A DNA stretch of 64,000 nt from Halobacterium sp. CBA1132 (GCF_001485535.1 NZ_BCMZ01000001.1:558001-622000), one strand, 5' to 3'. Positions 49,469 through 58,897 are shown, counted from the stretch's first letter. Numbers and translations: made by a program. The notes: a model not told the origin generated them from the sequence alone.

Positions 49469-50784
49469 GCGAGTCGACCACGCGGGACGCCCTCGACCCG
49501 CTGCGCACGCTGTTCGCGCACGACGCCGCGAAAGTCAGCGTGATGTTCTTCGGCATCTGGGCGCTGTTCTACGCGTTCGGCACCATGCTGGGCTACGGGA
49601 ACACGGGCACGCTCGCGCTCGTGCGCCGCGTCACGTTCCTGTCGGCGGTGTACGGCATCGTCGTGCTCGCACTGAACATCCAGTGGGGGTACGCGGGCCT
49701 GTTCAACATCGGTGTCGCGGGCTTCATGGCGGTCGGCGCGTACACCGCCGCGATGCTGTCCAGTTCGCCCGGTGGGATGCCGCCGGGACTGGGCCTCCCG
49801 CTGCCCATCGGCATCCTCGGCGGAATGCTCGCGGCTACGATTGTGGGGCTCGTCGCCGCGCTGCCCGCGCTCCGCCTGAAAGCCGACTACCTCGCCATCG
49901 TCACCGTCGCGCTCTCCGAAATCATCCGCATCGTCTACAACACGCCCGCGTTCGCGAACATTACGGGCGGCGCCAGCGGGTTCGACAACCTCCCGACGAA
50001 CCCCGTCAACGCGCTACTGCTGCAGGACCCGACGAGCACCGTCTCGGAGCCGACTGCCGTCGGCGAAGTGGTGTTCTCGTTTTTCTCGTCGTTCGGCATC
50101 GAGCGGTTCGTTGCCATCCCCACGGTCTACACGATAGGGGTGCTGGTGGCGCTGCTGGTCGTCTACCTCGTCCTCGAACGCACCGGGAAGTCCCCGTACG
50201 GCCGCGTGTTGAAGGCCATCCGCGAGGACGAGACTGCCGCCCAGTCGCTGGGCAAGGACACCCAGAACTTCAAGGTGCGCGCGTTCGCGCTCGGCTGTGG
50301 CCTGATGGGGCTGGCCGGCATCCTCTGGTTCGCCATGGGGCCGCGCGCGTCCATCACGCCGACGACGTTCCGGCCGAACATCACGTTCTACATCTTCATC
50401 GCGCTCATCATCGGCGGCGCCGGGTCGAACACCGGCAGCGTGCTCGGCGGCGCGCTGTTCGCCAGCCTGCTGTTCGAGGCGCCGCCGGTCGTCCGCAACC
50501 TCATCACGGACGCCTTCGAGGTTTCCGCGGACCCCGCGAACCTCGTCGAGGCGCTCGTCCCCCTCGCCAGCGGCGAGATCATGCCGCTGGCGGGCTTCCT
50601 GCTGGGGAACATCGACACGCTCCGGTTCATGGGTATGGGGCTGTTGCTCGTCGTGCTCGTCCAGCGCCGGCCGGACGGCCTGCTCGGCGCGCGCAAGGAA
50701 ACTGCCGCTGGCGTCTCGCTGGCCGCGGACACGCGCCCCGGCGGTGACACCGCCGCCGAGAGCGGAGGTGGCAGCGATGAGTGA
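49465..50784 (+). CDS. livM: ABC transporter permease, branched-chain amino acid type (LivM)
   Basis: 439 aa. Family elements: IVVLALNIQWGYAGLFNIGV (GLFNIG), LPALRLKADYLAIVTVALSE (LRLxGxYxAixTLA-like), YGRVLKAIREDETAAQSLGK and RPNITFYIFIALIIGGAGSN with GSVLGGALF. Acidic Gly-rich tail. Partner of LivH; stop overlaps livG by eight bases. Confidence 0.93.
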   Translation: MSESTTRDALDPLRTLFAHDAAKVSVMFFGIWALFYAFGTMLGYGNTGTLALVRRVTFLSAVYGIVVLALNIQWGYAGLFNIGVAGFMAVGAYTAAMLSSSPGGMPPGLGLPLPIGILGGMLAATIVGLVAALPALRLKADYLAIVTVALSEIIRIVYNTPAFANITGGASGFDNLPTNPVNALLLQDPTSTVSEPTAVGEVVFSFFSSFGIERFVAIPTVYTIGVLVALLVVYLVLERTGKSPYGRVLKAIREDETAAQSLGKDTQNFKVRAFALGCGLMGLAGILWFAMGPRASITPTTFRPNITFYIFIALIIGGAGSNTGSVLGGALFASLLFEAPPVVRNLITDAFEVSADPANLVEALVPLASGEIMPLAGFLLGNIDTLRFMGMGLLLVVLVQRRPDGLLGARKETAAGVSLAADTRPGGDTAAESGGGSDE

Positions 50785-51667
50785 CGCCGGCGACGAAATC
50801 GCCGACGCCGAGGTGCCCGAGGACGTCGATGTCCCCGAGGACCTCGAACCCGAAACCGCCGACTCCGACATCGAGGAAGGCGCGAAAGAAGTGCCCCGCG
50901 GCCTCCCGCTGCGCGTGGAGGGCCTACGCAAGGAGTTCGGGGGCATCACGGCCGTCGACGGCGCGTCCTTCGAAGTCGAAGAAGGGTCGCTGACGGGCCT
51001 CATCGGGCCGAACGGCGCCGGCAAGTCCACGACGTTCAACTGCATCACGGGCGTCCACGAGCCGACCGCCGGCGACGTCTACTTCCGCGGCGAGGAAATC
51101 ACGGGCCTCCAGCCCCACGACATCGCTCAGCGCGGACTCGTGCGGACGTTCCAGATTGCCCGCGAACTCGACGAGATGACCGTCTTGGAGAACGTGATGC
51201 TCGCGCCGGACGGCCAGCGCGGCGAGTCCATCACGCGCTCGGTCGTCCCGGGGCTCCGCGGACAGGTCGTCGACCAAGAGCGGGACCTCCGCGAGGAGGC
51301 CTGGGAGACCCTGGAGTTCTTCGAACTCGACCACCTCGCCACCGAGTACGCCGGCAACCTCTCGGGCGGCCAGCGCAAACTCCTGGAATTGGCGCGCGCG
51401 CTGATGACCGACCCCGACGTGATGTTGCTGGACGAACCGTTCGCGGGCGTCAACCCCACGCTGGAGGAGAAGCTCCTCGACCGCATCCACGACCTCCGCG
51501 AGCAGGGGCTGACGTTCCTGCTCGTCGAACACGACATGGACCTCATCATGGAGAACTGCGAGCACGTCATCGTCATGCACCAGGGGCGCGTCCTCGACGA
51601 GGGGCCGCCCGAACAGATACAGAACAACGAGGAAGTCATCGAGGCCTACCTCGGAGGGAACGTATGA
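50777..51667 (+). CDS. livG: ABC transporter ATP-binding protein (LivG)
   Basis: 296 aa. An acidic N-terminal extension of about 45 residues precedes the ABC domain: Walker A LIGPNGAGKSTTFNCITG, LivG-specific GLVRTFQIARELDEMTVLEN, signature NLSGGQRKLLELARAL, Walker B VMLLDEPFAGVNP and switch LLVEHDMDLIM. Energises uptake. Overlaps livF by four bases. Confidence 0.94.
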   Translation: MSDAGDEIADAEVPEDVDVPEDLEPETADSDIEEGAKEVPRGLPLRVEGLRKEFGGITAVDGASFEVEEGSLTGLIGPNGAGKSTTFNCITGVHEPTAGDVYFRGEEITGLQPHDIAQRGLVRTFQIARELDEMTVLENVMLAPDGQRGESITRSVVPGLRGQVVDQERDLREEAWETLEFFELDHLATEYAGNLSGGQRKLLELARALMTDPDVMLLDEPFAGVNPTLEEKLLDRIHDLREQGLTFLLVEHDMDLIMENCEHVIVMHQGRVLDEGPPEQIQNNEEVIEAYLGGNV

Positions 51668-52413
51668 GCGAGCACGCCTCTCGCGAGTCGGCGCTCCCCG
51701 ACGACGAGGACGGCATCCTCGCAGTGCGGGACCTCGACGCCGGCTACGGCGACCTTCAAGTGCTGTCGGACGTCGACCTCGACGTCCGCGACGGCGAGTA
51801 CGTCACCATCGTCGGGCCGAACGGCGCCGGCAAGTCCACGGTGATGAAGTCCATCTTCGGGCTGACGACGTACATGGGCGGCGCGATTACGTTCCAGGAG
51901 GCGCCCATCCACGAGCTCCCGCCCGAGGAAATCATCCACGAGGGCATCGGCTACGTCCCCCAGAACGAGAACGTCTTCGCGGGGCTGTCCGTCCGCGAGA
52001 ACCTCGAGATGGGCGCGTACATCCTCGACGAGGTGCCCGAGGACCGGATTCAGTCGGTGTACGACCGCTTCCCGATTCTCGAGGAGCGCGCCGACCAGAA
52101 GGCGGGGTCGCTGTCGGGCGGCCAACAGCAGATGCTCGCGATGGGACGCGCGCTCATGCTCGACCCCGCGCTGTTGATGCTCGACGAACCCTCCGCGGGA
52201 CTGGCGCCGGACCTCGTCGACGAGATGTTCGACCGCATCGACCGCATCAACGACGACGGCACCTCCGTGTTGATGGTCGAGCAGAACGCCAAGGAGGCGC
52301 TGCGGCGCTGCGACCGCGGCTACGTCCTCGTCAACGGTGAGAACAGTTACATGGACGACGGTGACGCGCTCCTCGACGACGAGGAGGTCCGCCGAGAGTT
52401 CCTCGGCGGGTAG
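51664..52413 (+). CDS. livF: ABC transporter ATP-binding protein (LivF)
   Basis: 249 aa. Walker A TIVGPNGAGKSTVMKSIFGL, LivF-typical GIGYVPQNENVFAGLSVREN, signature SLSGGQQQMLAMGRAL, Walker B LLMLDEPSAGLAPDLV, switch VLMVEQNAKEALRR. Last gene of the plus-strand transporter operon; it ends one base before the convergent DUF4350 gene. Confidence 0.94.
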   Translation: MSEHASRESALPDDEDGILAVRDLDAGYGDLQVLSDVDLDVRDGEYVTIVGPNGAGKSTVMKSIFGLTTYMGGAITFQEAPIHELPPEEIIHEGIGYVPQNENVFAGLSVRENLEMGAYILDEVPEDRIQSVYDRFPILEERADQKAGSLSGGQQQMLAMGRALMLDPALLMLDEPSAGLAPDLVDEMFDRIDRINDDGTSVLMVEQNAKEALRRCDRGYVLVNGENSYMDDGDALLDDEEVRREFLGG

Positions 52414-53427
52414 TCAGGCCGTCACGAACGACGACCCTGCTCCGGTCTGCCCGCCGGCCGACCCGGACGGACTCGCCGGCGCGCCTGCTTCTTTGTCGCC
52501 GCTGACGAGGAACGCTGCGATGTTGCTCGACAGCACGTCGTTGTCGCCCTCGGTCGCGGTTCCCGACGTCAGGAAGTCGGTGTCCCCGACGGCGAGCACG
52601 TTCCCGTTGCGCGCAGCGACGGTGTACGACGCTTCCTCACGCGTCGAGGACAGCGACACGCCGCTGGCCGACAGCACCGGCGAAGCGTCACCACCGGTCG
52701 TCACGGGCGTGGCGTCGGTGAGAACCGCGTCCTCGACGCCGTCTGCGACGCCGCTGTCACCGCCCGCGTAAACGGACTGGAAGTTGTTCGCGTTCTCGGC
52801 CATGTCGTAGAGGTAGCCGCTGCCGAAGGACACGCCGAACGTTGCCGCGAGGTTCGTCGGCTGTCCGGACGCCGACACGGTCGAACCCGACGTCAGTCCG
52901 GGAATCGAGACGGTCGACGTCGCACTCGTCGTCGTCGGCGGTTCCGCGGCGAGCAGCACGCGGCCGCCCGCGTCGGCGAACGCCTCCACGCCCGCTATCT
53001 CGTTCGACGAGTACGTGGTCGCGGGGCTGGCGACGACGAGCGCGTCCGCGCTCCGGAGCGTGTCGTTGAACGCGGCGCCGGGTTCGGCGCCGATGGTGCT
53101 CGTCGACCCGCCGCCGTACATCTGGACTTCGTGGCCGGCGGCGACGAGCGCGTCGACGAACGGCTGGAGGGAGTTCTCGCTGACGCCGTTGCCGTGGCTC
53201 ACGTCTATCACGACGGTCTTGGACTCGTCACCGCTGGGGGCGGTGACGCTCCCGCCCTCCTCGATTGGTTGGGCGACCAGTTCGTTCGTGTCGTAGGCGG
53301 GCGCGTCGGGCGCCGCCGAGTGCGTGGGCGAGCCCAACAGGAGGCCGCCTGCAAACGTCGCTGCGACGACGACCGCCGCGACGACCGCGACGACGCCGAC
53401 CGCGCGCGCAACCTCACGCGGTCGCAT
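52414..53427 (-). CDS. DUF4350 domain membrane-anchored protein
   Basis: 337 aa. One N-terminal membrane anchor (AVGVVAVVAAVVVAATFAGGLLLG), then an extracytoplasmic domain resembling DUF4350: TVVIDVSHGNGVSENSLQPF, LRSADALVVASPATTYSSNE, FADAGGRVLLAAEPP (a GATase-like fold) and NVLAVGDTDFLTSGTATEGD near the end. Gly/Ser-rich tail. Third gene of a minus-strand operon with an S49 peptidase and a lipoprotein; overlaps the peptidase by 14 bases. Function unknown. Confidence 0.8.
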   Translation of the reverse strand: MRPREVARAVGVVAVVAAVVVAATFAGGLLLGSPTHSAAPDAPAYDTNELVAQPIEEGGSVTAPSGDESKTVVIDVSHGNGVSENSLQPFVDALVAAGHEVQMYGGGSTSTIGAEPGAAFNDTLRSADALVVASPATTYSSNEIAGVEAFADAGGRVLLAAEPPTTTSATSTVSIPGLTSGSTVSASGQPTNLAATFGVSFGSGYLYDMAENANNFQSVYAGGDSGVADGVEDAVLTDATPVTTGGDASPVLSASGVSLSSTREEASYTVAARNGNVLAVGDTDFLTSGTATEGDNDVLSSNIAAFLVSGDKEAGAPASPSGSAGGQTGAGSSFVTA

Positions 53428-54334
53428 TCGCGGTCACCTCCGTCTGTGCGTCCGCCGTCGGCTCGATTGTCCCGTGCAGCATCAGGTACTGGACGGTGTC
53501 GACGCCGCGGTACTCGAACACCTGCTCGGTGCTGGCGTCCGCGGCGTCGCCGTCGGCCGCGAGGCCGAGTTGCGAGAGCACCGAGGCTTGGGGTGCTTCC
53601 ATGCGAACCACGTCGTAGTTGTCGAGGCCCGCGTCGTCGGCGGCGACCGAGATGGCCGTGTCGATGCCGCCGATTTCGTCAGCGAGCCCGTTCTGGATGC
53701 CGGTGGCGCCGGCGTACACTTTCGCGTGCGAGACTTCCTCGCGAGTGAGTTCGATGCGGTCACCGCGCTCGGCGAAGACGGAGCCGACGAACGCGCGGCG
53801 AAGCGTCTCCACGCGCTGACGGACTTCGTCCTGCGTGGAGCCGCTACCCTTGTCCGGGCCGGTCACGACTTCGCCGGCGGGCACGCCGTCGGAGGGGAGG
53901 GTGGCTCGCACGCCGACGCTCCCGACGACGGACGCGGGCGTGACGTAGATTTCGTCCGCGGGCACCGAGGCGTAGTACGACCCGGAGGCCGCGGTGCCGG
54001 TGACGCTCGCGACGACCGGCATCTCACCCGCGGTGCGTTTCACCGCGAGGTAGAGCTGTTCGCTCGCCGAAGCGGTGCCACCGGGGCTGTTCACGTCCAG
54101 CACGACCGCTCGAATGGAGTCGTTCTGCCGGGCTTCCCGAAGGTCGTCGACGACCGCGGTCGCGGAGTCTCCCGTGATGGTGCCGTGGAGCTCCACGACC
54201 GCGACGGAGCCGTCGGCGTCCGTGGCGTAGCCCCACGCCTGCGGCGCGAACGCGACGCCAACGACGACGCCAACGACGACGAGCACGAGGGTGACGCTCC
54301 GGACGCTGCCGCGAGCGGTATCGGCGGACGTCAC
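53414..54334 (-). CDS. S49 family signal peptide peptidase-like serine protease (SppA/SohB type)
   Basis: 306 aa, GTG start overlapping the lipoprotein stop by four bases. One N-terminal membrane helix (SVTLVLVVVGVVVGVAFAPQ), then the S49 fold: VAVVELHGTITGDSATAVVD, AVVLDVNSPGGTASASEQLY, VVASVTGTAASGSYYASVPA with the nucleophile Ser, IYVTPASVVGSVGV, and a lysine in GPDKGSG. Likely cleaves membrane peptides on the outer face. Single-domain length fits archaeal/SohB forms. Confidence 0.88.
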   Translation of the reverse strand: MTSADTARGSVRSVTLVLVVVGVVVGVAFAPQAWGYATDADGSVAVVELHGTITGDSATAVVDDLREARQNDSIRAVVLDVNSPGGTASASEQLYLAVKRTAGEMPVVASVTGTAASGSYYASVPADEIYVTPASVVGSVGVRATLPSDGVPAGEVVTGPDKGSGSTQDEVRQRVETLRRAFVGSVFAERGDRIELTREEVSHAKVYAGATGIQNGLADEIGGIDTAISVAADDAGLDNYDVVRMEAPQASVLSQLGLAADGDAADASTEQVFEYRGVDTVQYLMLHGTIEPTADAQTEVTANATA

Positions 54335-54975
54335 GCCCACACCTCCGCGCTGGCGGATTCGTTCTCGAAGACGGTCACGTCGTCGTACGTGACGGTTACG
54401 GACGCCGACTGGCCGTTTGTCGTCGTCCACGACGTGTTGACCTTCAGCGGGACCTTGCGGTCGAGGTCGACCCACAGGGTCCGCGTGACGTCCGCGGCGT
54501 CGCCGGTCGCGTTCTCGCGCGGGTCCAGTTCGACGACGGCGGTGCGGTGGCCGTCGTAGGACGTGACCCGTTCGAGGGTGACGTTGCTCGTGCGCACGAG
54601 CGACTCCGCCAGTTCGCCGTAGGCGGCGGGCGTCGCGAGCGCATCGGCGCTCGTCCCGGCGTCGAAGACCGGGCCGCTGTCGGCGGACCCGACGACTGTC
54701 TCACCGGCCTGTGGGCCGGTATTGTACGTTACTTCTCGTTGATCGCCGCGGACGGTGACGGCCGCGCTGGCCGTGGTGGTCGAGTCACCAACTTCGACGG
54801 TGCGGGTGACCGTCGCGTCGTAGCCGTCCAGGGCGGCGTATCGCTGTTCGACTGCGTCTCCGACTGCGGCGGCGTCGACGGAGCCGTCGGCCGACAGCCC
54901 GCCGATACAGCCCGCCGTCAGGGAGATGACGACGAGGGCGGTTGCTACCGCCACCCGCATTCGTGTACCTTGCAT
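54331..54975 (-). CDS. Lipoprotein with LolA-like beta domain
   Basis: 214 aa. Signal sequence with lipobox LTAGCIGGLSADGSVDAAAV, so it should be lipid-anchored at the Cys. The mature part looks like the haloarchaeal LolA/DUF2092-type fold: VEQRYAALDGYDATVTRTVE, REVTYNTGPQAGETVVGSAD, HRTAVVELDPRENATG, RTLWVDLDRKVPLKVNTSW. First gene of the operon with the S49 peptidase. An alternative ATG lies five codons in (54960). Confidence 0.8.
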   Translation of the reverse strand: MQGTRMRVAVATALVVISLTAGCIGGLSADGSVDAAAVGDAVEQRYAALDGYDATVTRTVEVGDSTTTASAAVTVRGDQREVTYNTGPQAGETVVGSADSGPVFDAGTSADALATPAAYGELAESLVRTSNVTLERVTSYDGHRTAVVELDPRENATGDAADVTRTLWVDLDRKVPLKVNTSWTTTNGQSASVTVTYDDVTVFENESASAEVWA

Positions 54976-55077
54976 AACTCTCCGCCCGGCAGTACCGTAG
55001 GTACTGACAAAACACGCCGGTGGCGTTCGCAAGCCCAGAGAATTCGCCTCGCCGTCGAAAAACGAGTGGATGCCGCG

Positions 55078-56370
55078 TTACGCCGAGAACTTAATCTCGT
55101 CGAGCGTCTCGATACCGCCGCCCTCCTCGAAGCCGAAGTACTCGTAGGTCGCGGCCTTCAGGTCGCCGTTCTCGTCGAAGTCGACGGCGCTGGACGCTCC
55201 AGCGTACTGGATTTCGGTGCCCTCGGCGGCCATCTGCAGACCGTCCGCGAGCGTCGATGGCGTGACTTCCTCACCACCGGGGTTCGCGACGTTCTGCATC
55301 TCCTCGGCGATGGCGGCGCCGGAGTTCTCGCCGGCGGCCGCGTTCGCGAGCAGGCAGACTGCCGTGGCGTCGAACGCCTGCGACGTGAACACGCCGGGCT
55401 CCTCGCCGTACTCGGACTGGTACTGTTCGTTGAAGTACTCCGTGCCCGGCCCAGCCGCCAGCGGCGCCGTGCCGGTGACGTTGTTGAGCGGGTTCCCGAC
55501 GTCTGCGGGGAGGCTCGACGAGCGCATCCCGTCCGTGACGAGAATCGGGACATCTGTGTCGAAGTCCGAGTAGAAGTCGTTGAACAGCTGGATGCCGCTC
55601 TCGGGGTAGCCGATGACGACGACGACGTCCGGGTTGTCGTTGAGCGCCTGCGAGATGCGCGAGGTGTACGCCGACTGGCCCTTCTGGAAGGACACTTCCT
55701 GATACACCTGTCCGTCGCGGTCTTGGAACGCGGATTTGAAGCTCTCCGCGAGCAGCTGCCCGTAGGAGTTGTTCACGTACATCGTCGCCGCCGTCGACGC
55801 CTGATGTTGTTCGGTGGCGACCTGCGCGAGCACTTGGCCCTGCAGGGCGTCCGTCGGCGGCGTCCGCCAGATGAGGCCGTTGTCTTCGAGGTCGGTGATC
55901 GCGGGGGAGGTGCTCGCGGGCGAGCACCCCACCATCCCCGAGGGGATGAAGACGTTCTTCGCGACGGAGATGGTGACCTCCGAGGACGCTGCACCCGTGA
56001 CCGCGGGGTAGCCGCCGTTCCGGAGGGTCTGTGCCGCGGACTGTGCGGCGTTGGGGTCCGTCTGCGTGTCCTGCACGGAGAAGTCTAGCGTGAAGTCCGT
56101 CTCGCCTTCGAGCAGCGTCTCCGGGAGGACGGCGCCGTCGCGGATGGGGCCGCCGAGGTCCGCGAGGTCACCGGTCGTCGGCAGGAGGACGCCCTGCATG
56201 AGCGTCCGGCTGGTACTGCCCCCACCGCTGGTGGTCGTCGTGTCGCCACCGCTCCCGCTGGTCGTTCCGCCGCTGCCGTCGCCGTCGCCGCCGGTACAGC
56301 CGGCGAGCCCGGCGATGCCTGCAGCTCCGAGACCGCGGATGACGTCGCGCCGATTGACTCTTGATGGCAT
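55078..56370 (-). CDS. livJ: Branched-chain amino acid ABC transporter substrate-binding lipoprotein (LivJ-like)
   Basis: 430 aa. A Tat signal (SRVNRRDVIRGLGAAGIAGL) leads to a lipobox AGC, then a Gly/Thr/Ser linker. The periplasmic-binding fold is shown by LMQGVLLPTTGDLADLGGPI, QSAAQTLRNGGYPAVTGAAS, IWRTPPTDALQGQVLAQVAT and PVDIPILVTDG-like VPILVTDGMRSSSLPADVGN. It should deliver ligand to LivHMGF, though it is separated from them by three minus-strand genes and has its own promoter. Start at ATG 56370, not the one 16 codons earlier. Confidence 0.92.
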   Translation of the reverse strand: MPSRVNRRDVIRGLGAAGIAGLAGCTGGDGDGSGGTTSGSGGDTTTTSGGGSTSRTLMQGVLLPTTGDLADLGGPIRDGAVLPETLLEGETDFTLDFSVQDTQTDPNAAQSAAQTLRNGGYPAVTGAASSEVTISVAKNVFIPSGMVGCSPASTSPAITDLEDNGLIWRTPPTDALQGQVLAQVATEQHQASTAATMYVNNSYGQLLAESFKSAFQDRDGQVYQEVSFQKGQSAYTSRISQALNDNPDVVVVIGYPESGIQLFNDFYSDFDTDVPILVTDGMRSSSLPADVGNPLNNVTGTAPLAAGPGTEYFNEQYQSEYGEEPGVFTSQAFDATAVCLLANAAAGENSGAAIAEEMQNVANPGGEEVTPSTLADGLQMAAEGTEIQYAGASSAVDFDENGDLKAATYEYFGFEEGGGIETLDEIKFSA

Positions 56371-56549
56371 ACCACGCAATAACACGCAACTGGTATAAAT
56401 GGGTTCCGGACAGTGCACCTTTCACCGCGCGTTCGGCGGAAATCCGCTGGTCTGAGACGCGAAGCCTCCGCGGTCGGCGGCGGCACAATCAGGGTGTTCT
56501 CAGCCCGAGTGGTCAGCATCCTTTTGGGAGTTCCCGACGACTCGTCGGT

Positions 56550-57890
56550 ATGGAACCGACGAAGTTTCTGTTCGTCTCCGCCGACGCTGCCCTCATCGGC
56601 GACGTCGCGTGGCAGGTCCACGAGGAGGGCCACGACGTCAAGTACTACATCGAGGCCGACAGCGACGAGGAAATCGGCGACGGGTTCGTCCCGAAAACCG
56701 ACGACTGGGAGGGGAACGTCGACTGGGCTGACGTGATTATTTTCGACGACATCTGGGTCGGCTCGGACGTCGGAACGGGGCAACTCGCGGAAGACCTCCG
56801 CGCGGAAGGGAAGGCAGTCGTCGGCGGCACGCCCAACACCGACCGACTGGAGGAAGACCGCGGGTACGCCATGGAGGTGTTAGAGGGGAACGGCGTGAAC
56901 ACCATCGACCACGAGGAGTTCACGGACTTTCAAGCGGGCATCCAGCACGTCCAGGAGAACCCCGGGCCGTACGTCGTCAAGCCGCTCGGCGAGGTCCAGA
57001 ACGTCAAGCGCCTGCTGTACGTCGGCGACGACGACGACGGCAGCGACGTCGTCGACGTCCTGCGCGCCTACGAGAAGGCGTGGGGCCACCGGATGAAGGG
57101 GTTCCAGCTACAGCGCAAGGTCGAGGGCGTCGAAATCGCGGTCTGCGGGTTCTTCAACGGGAACGAGTTCGTCGAGCCGGTGAACTTCAACTTCGAGCAC
57201 AAGCGCCTGTTCCCCGGCAACATCGGTCCTTCCACGGGCGAGATGGGGACGAGCATGTTCTGGTCGCGACGCAACGACCTCTTCGAGCGCACGCTCGGCC
57301 GCATGGAGGGGTGGCTCGCCGACGAGGGCTACGTCGGCAGCATCGACCTCAACTGCATCGTCAACGACACCGGCATCTACCCGCTGGAGTTCACGCCGCG
57401 CTTCGGCTACCCAACCATCACGCTGCAGGAGGAAGCCCTCGAATCCTCGACGGGGGAGTTCTTCGCGGCGCTGGCGAACGGCCGCGACCCCGGCTTCGAC
57501 GTCCACGACGGCTACCAAGTCGGCGTGCGAGTCGTGCTGCCGCCGTTCCCGTTCGACGACGAGGCGACCTACGACGAGAACTCGCGGAACGCCGCCATCG
57601 TGTTCGACTCCGACGAGGACGGCGGCGCGACCACGCCGCCGTCTGGGGTTCACATCGAGGACGCGAAACGAGTCGATGGCCAGTGGCGCGTCGCCGGCGA
57701 GTCCGGGATGCCGCTGGTCGTGACGGGGAAGGGCGAGACGATGCAGGAGGCCCAACAGCAGGCCTACGAGCGCGTCGAGGACGTGCTCATCCCGAACCTC
57801 TACTACCGTGACGACATCGGTGACCGCTGGGTGGAGGGCGACGGCGACCGTCTGCAGGCGTGGGACTACCTCGGGCCGGCAGACGAGTAA
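56550..57890 (+). CDS. PurD-like ATP-grasp protein
   Basis: 446 aa resembling phosphoribosylamine-glycine ligase. It opens KFLFVSADAALIGDVAWQVH; ATP-grasp parts include GYAMEVLEGNGVNTIDHEEF, GPYVVKPLGEVQNVKRLLYV (ATP-binding Lys), GVEIAVCGFFNGNEFVEPVN, NFEHKRLFPGNIGPSTGEMG, and IDLNCIVNDTGIYPLEFTPR with metal-site acids. The N-terminus lacks the usual GGGGREHA loop of true PurD, so the purine role is uncertain; it may ligate another amine and acid. It is divergent from livJ. Confidence 0.75.
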   Translation: MEPTKFLFVSADAALIGDVAWQVHEEGHDVKYYIEADSDEEIGDGFVPKTDDWEGNVDWADVIIFDDIWVGSDVGTGQLAEDLRAEGKAVVGGTPNTDRLEEDRGYAMEVLEGNGVNTIDHEEFTDFQAGIQHVQENPGPYVVKPLGEVQNVKRLLYVGDDDDGSDVVDVLRAYEKAWGHRMKGFQLQRKVEGVEIAVCGFFNGNEFVEPVNFNFEHKRLFPGNIGPSTGEMGTSMFWSRRNDLFERTLGRMEGWLADEGYVGSIDLNCIVNDTGIYPLEFTPRFGYPTITLQEEALESSTGEFFAALANGRDPGFDVHDGYQVGVRVVLPPFPFDDEATYDENSRNAAIVFDSDEDGGATTPPSGVHIEDAKRVDGQWRVAGESGMPLVVTGKGETMQEAQQQAYERVEDVLIPNLYYRDDIGDRWVEGDGDRLQAWDYLGPADE

Positions 57891-57906
57891 CACCTCCAGT
57901 TTTCCG

Positions 57907-58776
57907 CTAGCCGTCCGGACAGACGGCGAGCAAGCCGTCGGGGAACTGTGTGAGCGTCGGCGCGCCCTCCCCGAACGCGGTGTGGACGAACGCCTGCCAG
58001 AGCACGCGCTCGGCGTACGGCCGCGAGTCGAGGTCGACGCCGAGTTCCGCGGCGACCGCGTCCTCGTCGACGCTCGGTCCCGGTGCCACGTCCAGGGTCG
58101 GTGGCGCGTCGTCGAGGTCGACGCCGAACGACGGGAACAGCCGGTAGGTCGCGTCGATTGCGGGGTGGTAGAACGTCCGGTCGCCCGGATATCGGACGGA
58201 CAGCACGAGCGTCGCCGTCGCGCGCTCGCCGTCCGGGAGTTCGACCCGTCGCTCGCCGAGCGGGAGTTCGCGGCGCTGTCCGCGTTCGACGTGGTAGCGG
58301 TCGCCGTCGGCCACGACGACGGCTCCGCCGGCCTCGACGCGCTCAATTGTGACAGCTACTTGCTGGCGCTCCGCGAGTTCGGCTTCCGTCGAGTCGCCGC
58401 CGACTGTTCCCTCCACGACGACGGTCCGGCCGTCGTCGGCCGTCAGCGCGGGCGAGACTGCTTCGCCCTCGCTCGCCGGGTGGACGCGGTACGGCGTCGC
58501 GCACACGACATCCCACTTGCTGGCCGGGGGCGTGGAAACATCGAGTACCGAGCGCCAGTAGAAGACGCGGGCCTCCTCGCCGCAGGTGTAGGGGACCGAA
58601 TCCGGGAAGAACCCGCCGCCGAACCGCGTCGCCTCCAACTCCCGGTATTCGAGGATAGCTTCGAGGTAACGCACTCTTTGTCGGACTGGTGCGGCGCGCT
58701 CGCTCGCGCTTGCCAGTGTCCACTCGACGCCCTCGAAGTCGCGCACGGAGTCCATCACCGCGACGTACGCCGTCAA
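57907..58776 (-). CDS. Hypothetical acidic protein
   Basis: 289 aa, soluble, starting MTAYVAVMDSVRDFEGVEW. It contains EEARVFYWRSVLDVSTPPAS and a beta-rich C-terminal half (RRVELPDGERATATLVLSVR, DRTFYHPAIDATYRLFPSFG). No family recognised and no signal peptide. Monocistronic; convergent with the PurD-like gene. Confidence 0.7.
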   Translation of the reverse strand: MTAYVAVMDSVRDFEGVEWTLASASERAAPVRQRVRYLEAILEYRELEATRFGGGFFPDSVPYTCGEEARVFYWRSVLDVSTPPASKWDVVCATPYRVHPASEGEAVSPALTADDGRTVVVEGTVGGDSTEAELAERQQVAVTIERVEAGGAVVVADGDRYHVERGQRRELPLGERRVELPDGERATATLVLSVRYPGDRTFYHPAIDATYRLFPSFGVDLDDAPPTLDVAPGPSVDEDAVAAELGVDLDSRPYAERVLWQAFVHTAFGEGAPTLTQFPDGLLAVCPDG

Positions 58777-58857
58777 CTCGCAAAGCCCTGCGTCCGGAGA
58801 TGTTCGCCCCGAGACGCGCTAACTGCCGGCCGAACATGTCCGCGCACAATCCTTAGT

Positions 58858-58871
58858 TTAGGTGTGCCTAA
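58858..58871. promoter_or_regulatory. Iron-box-like operator (DtxR-type inverted repeat)
   Basis: TTAGGTGTGCCTAA: perfect TTAGG/CCTAA arms with a 4-base centre, the form recognised by DtxR/IdeR/SirR-family metal regulators. It overlaps the TATA-like AGTTTAGG (58855-58862) and ends 27 bases before the ATG at 58898, so binding would block transcription of the operon that follows. Confidence 0.6.
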
Positions 58872-58897
58872 TCACCCGGCGAGGTGTTCCAGTCGCG

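Noticed and set aside
48212-52413. Urea transporter (Urt) instead of branched-chain amino acid transporter, suggested by the adjacent amt-glnK
   Set aside because: The binding protein lacks the longer urea-binding pattern and no urease genes are near; the generic Liv assignment is safer, though the substrate remains unproven.
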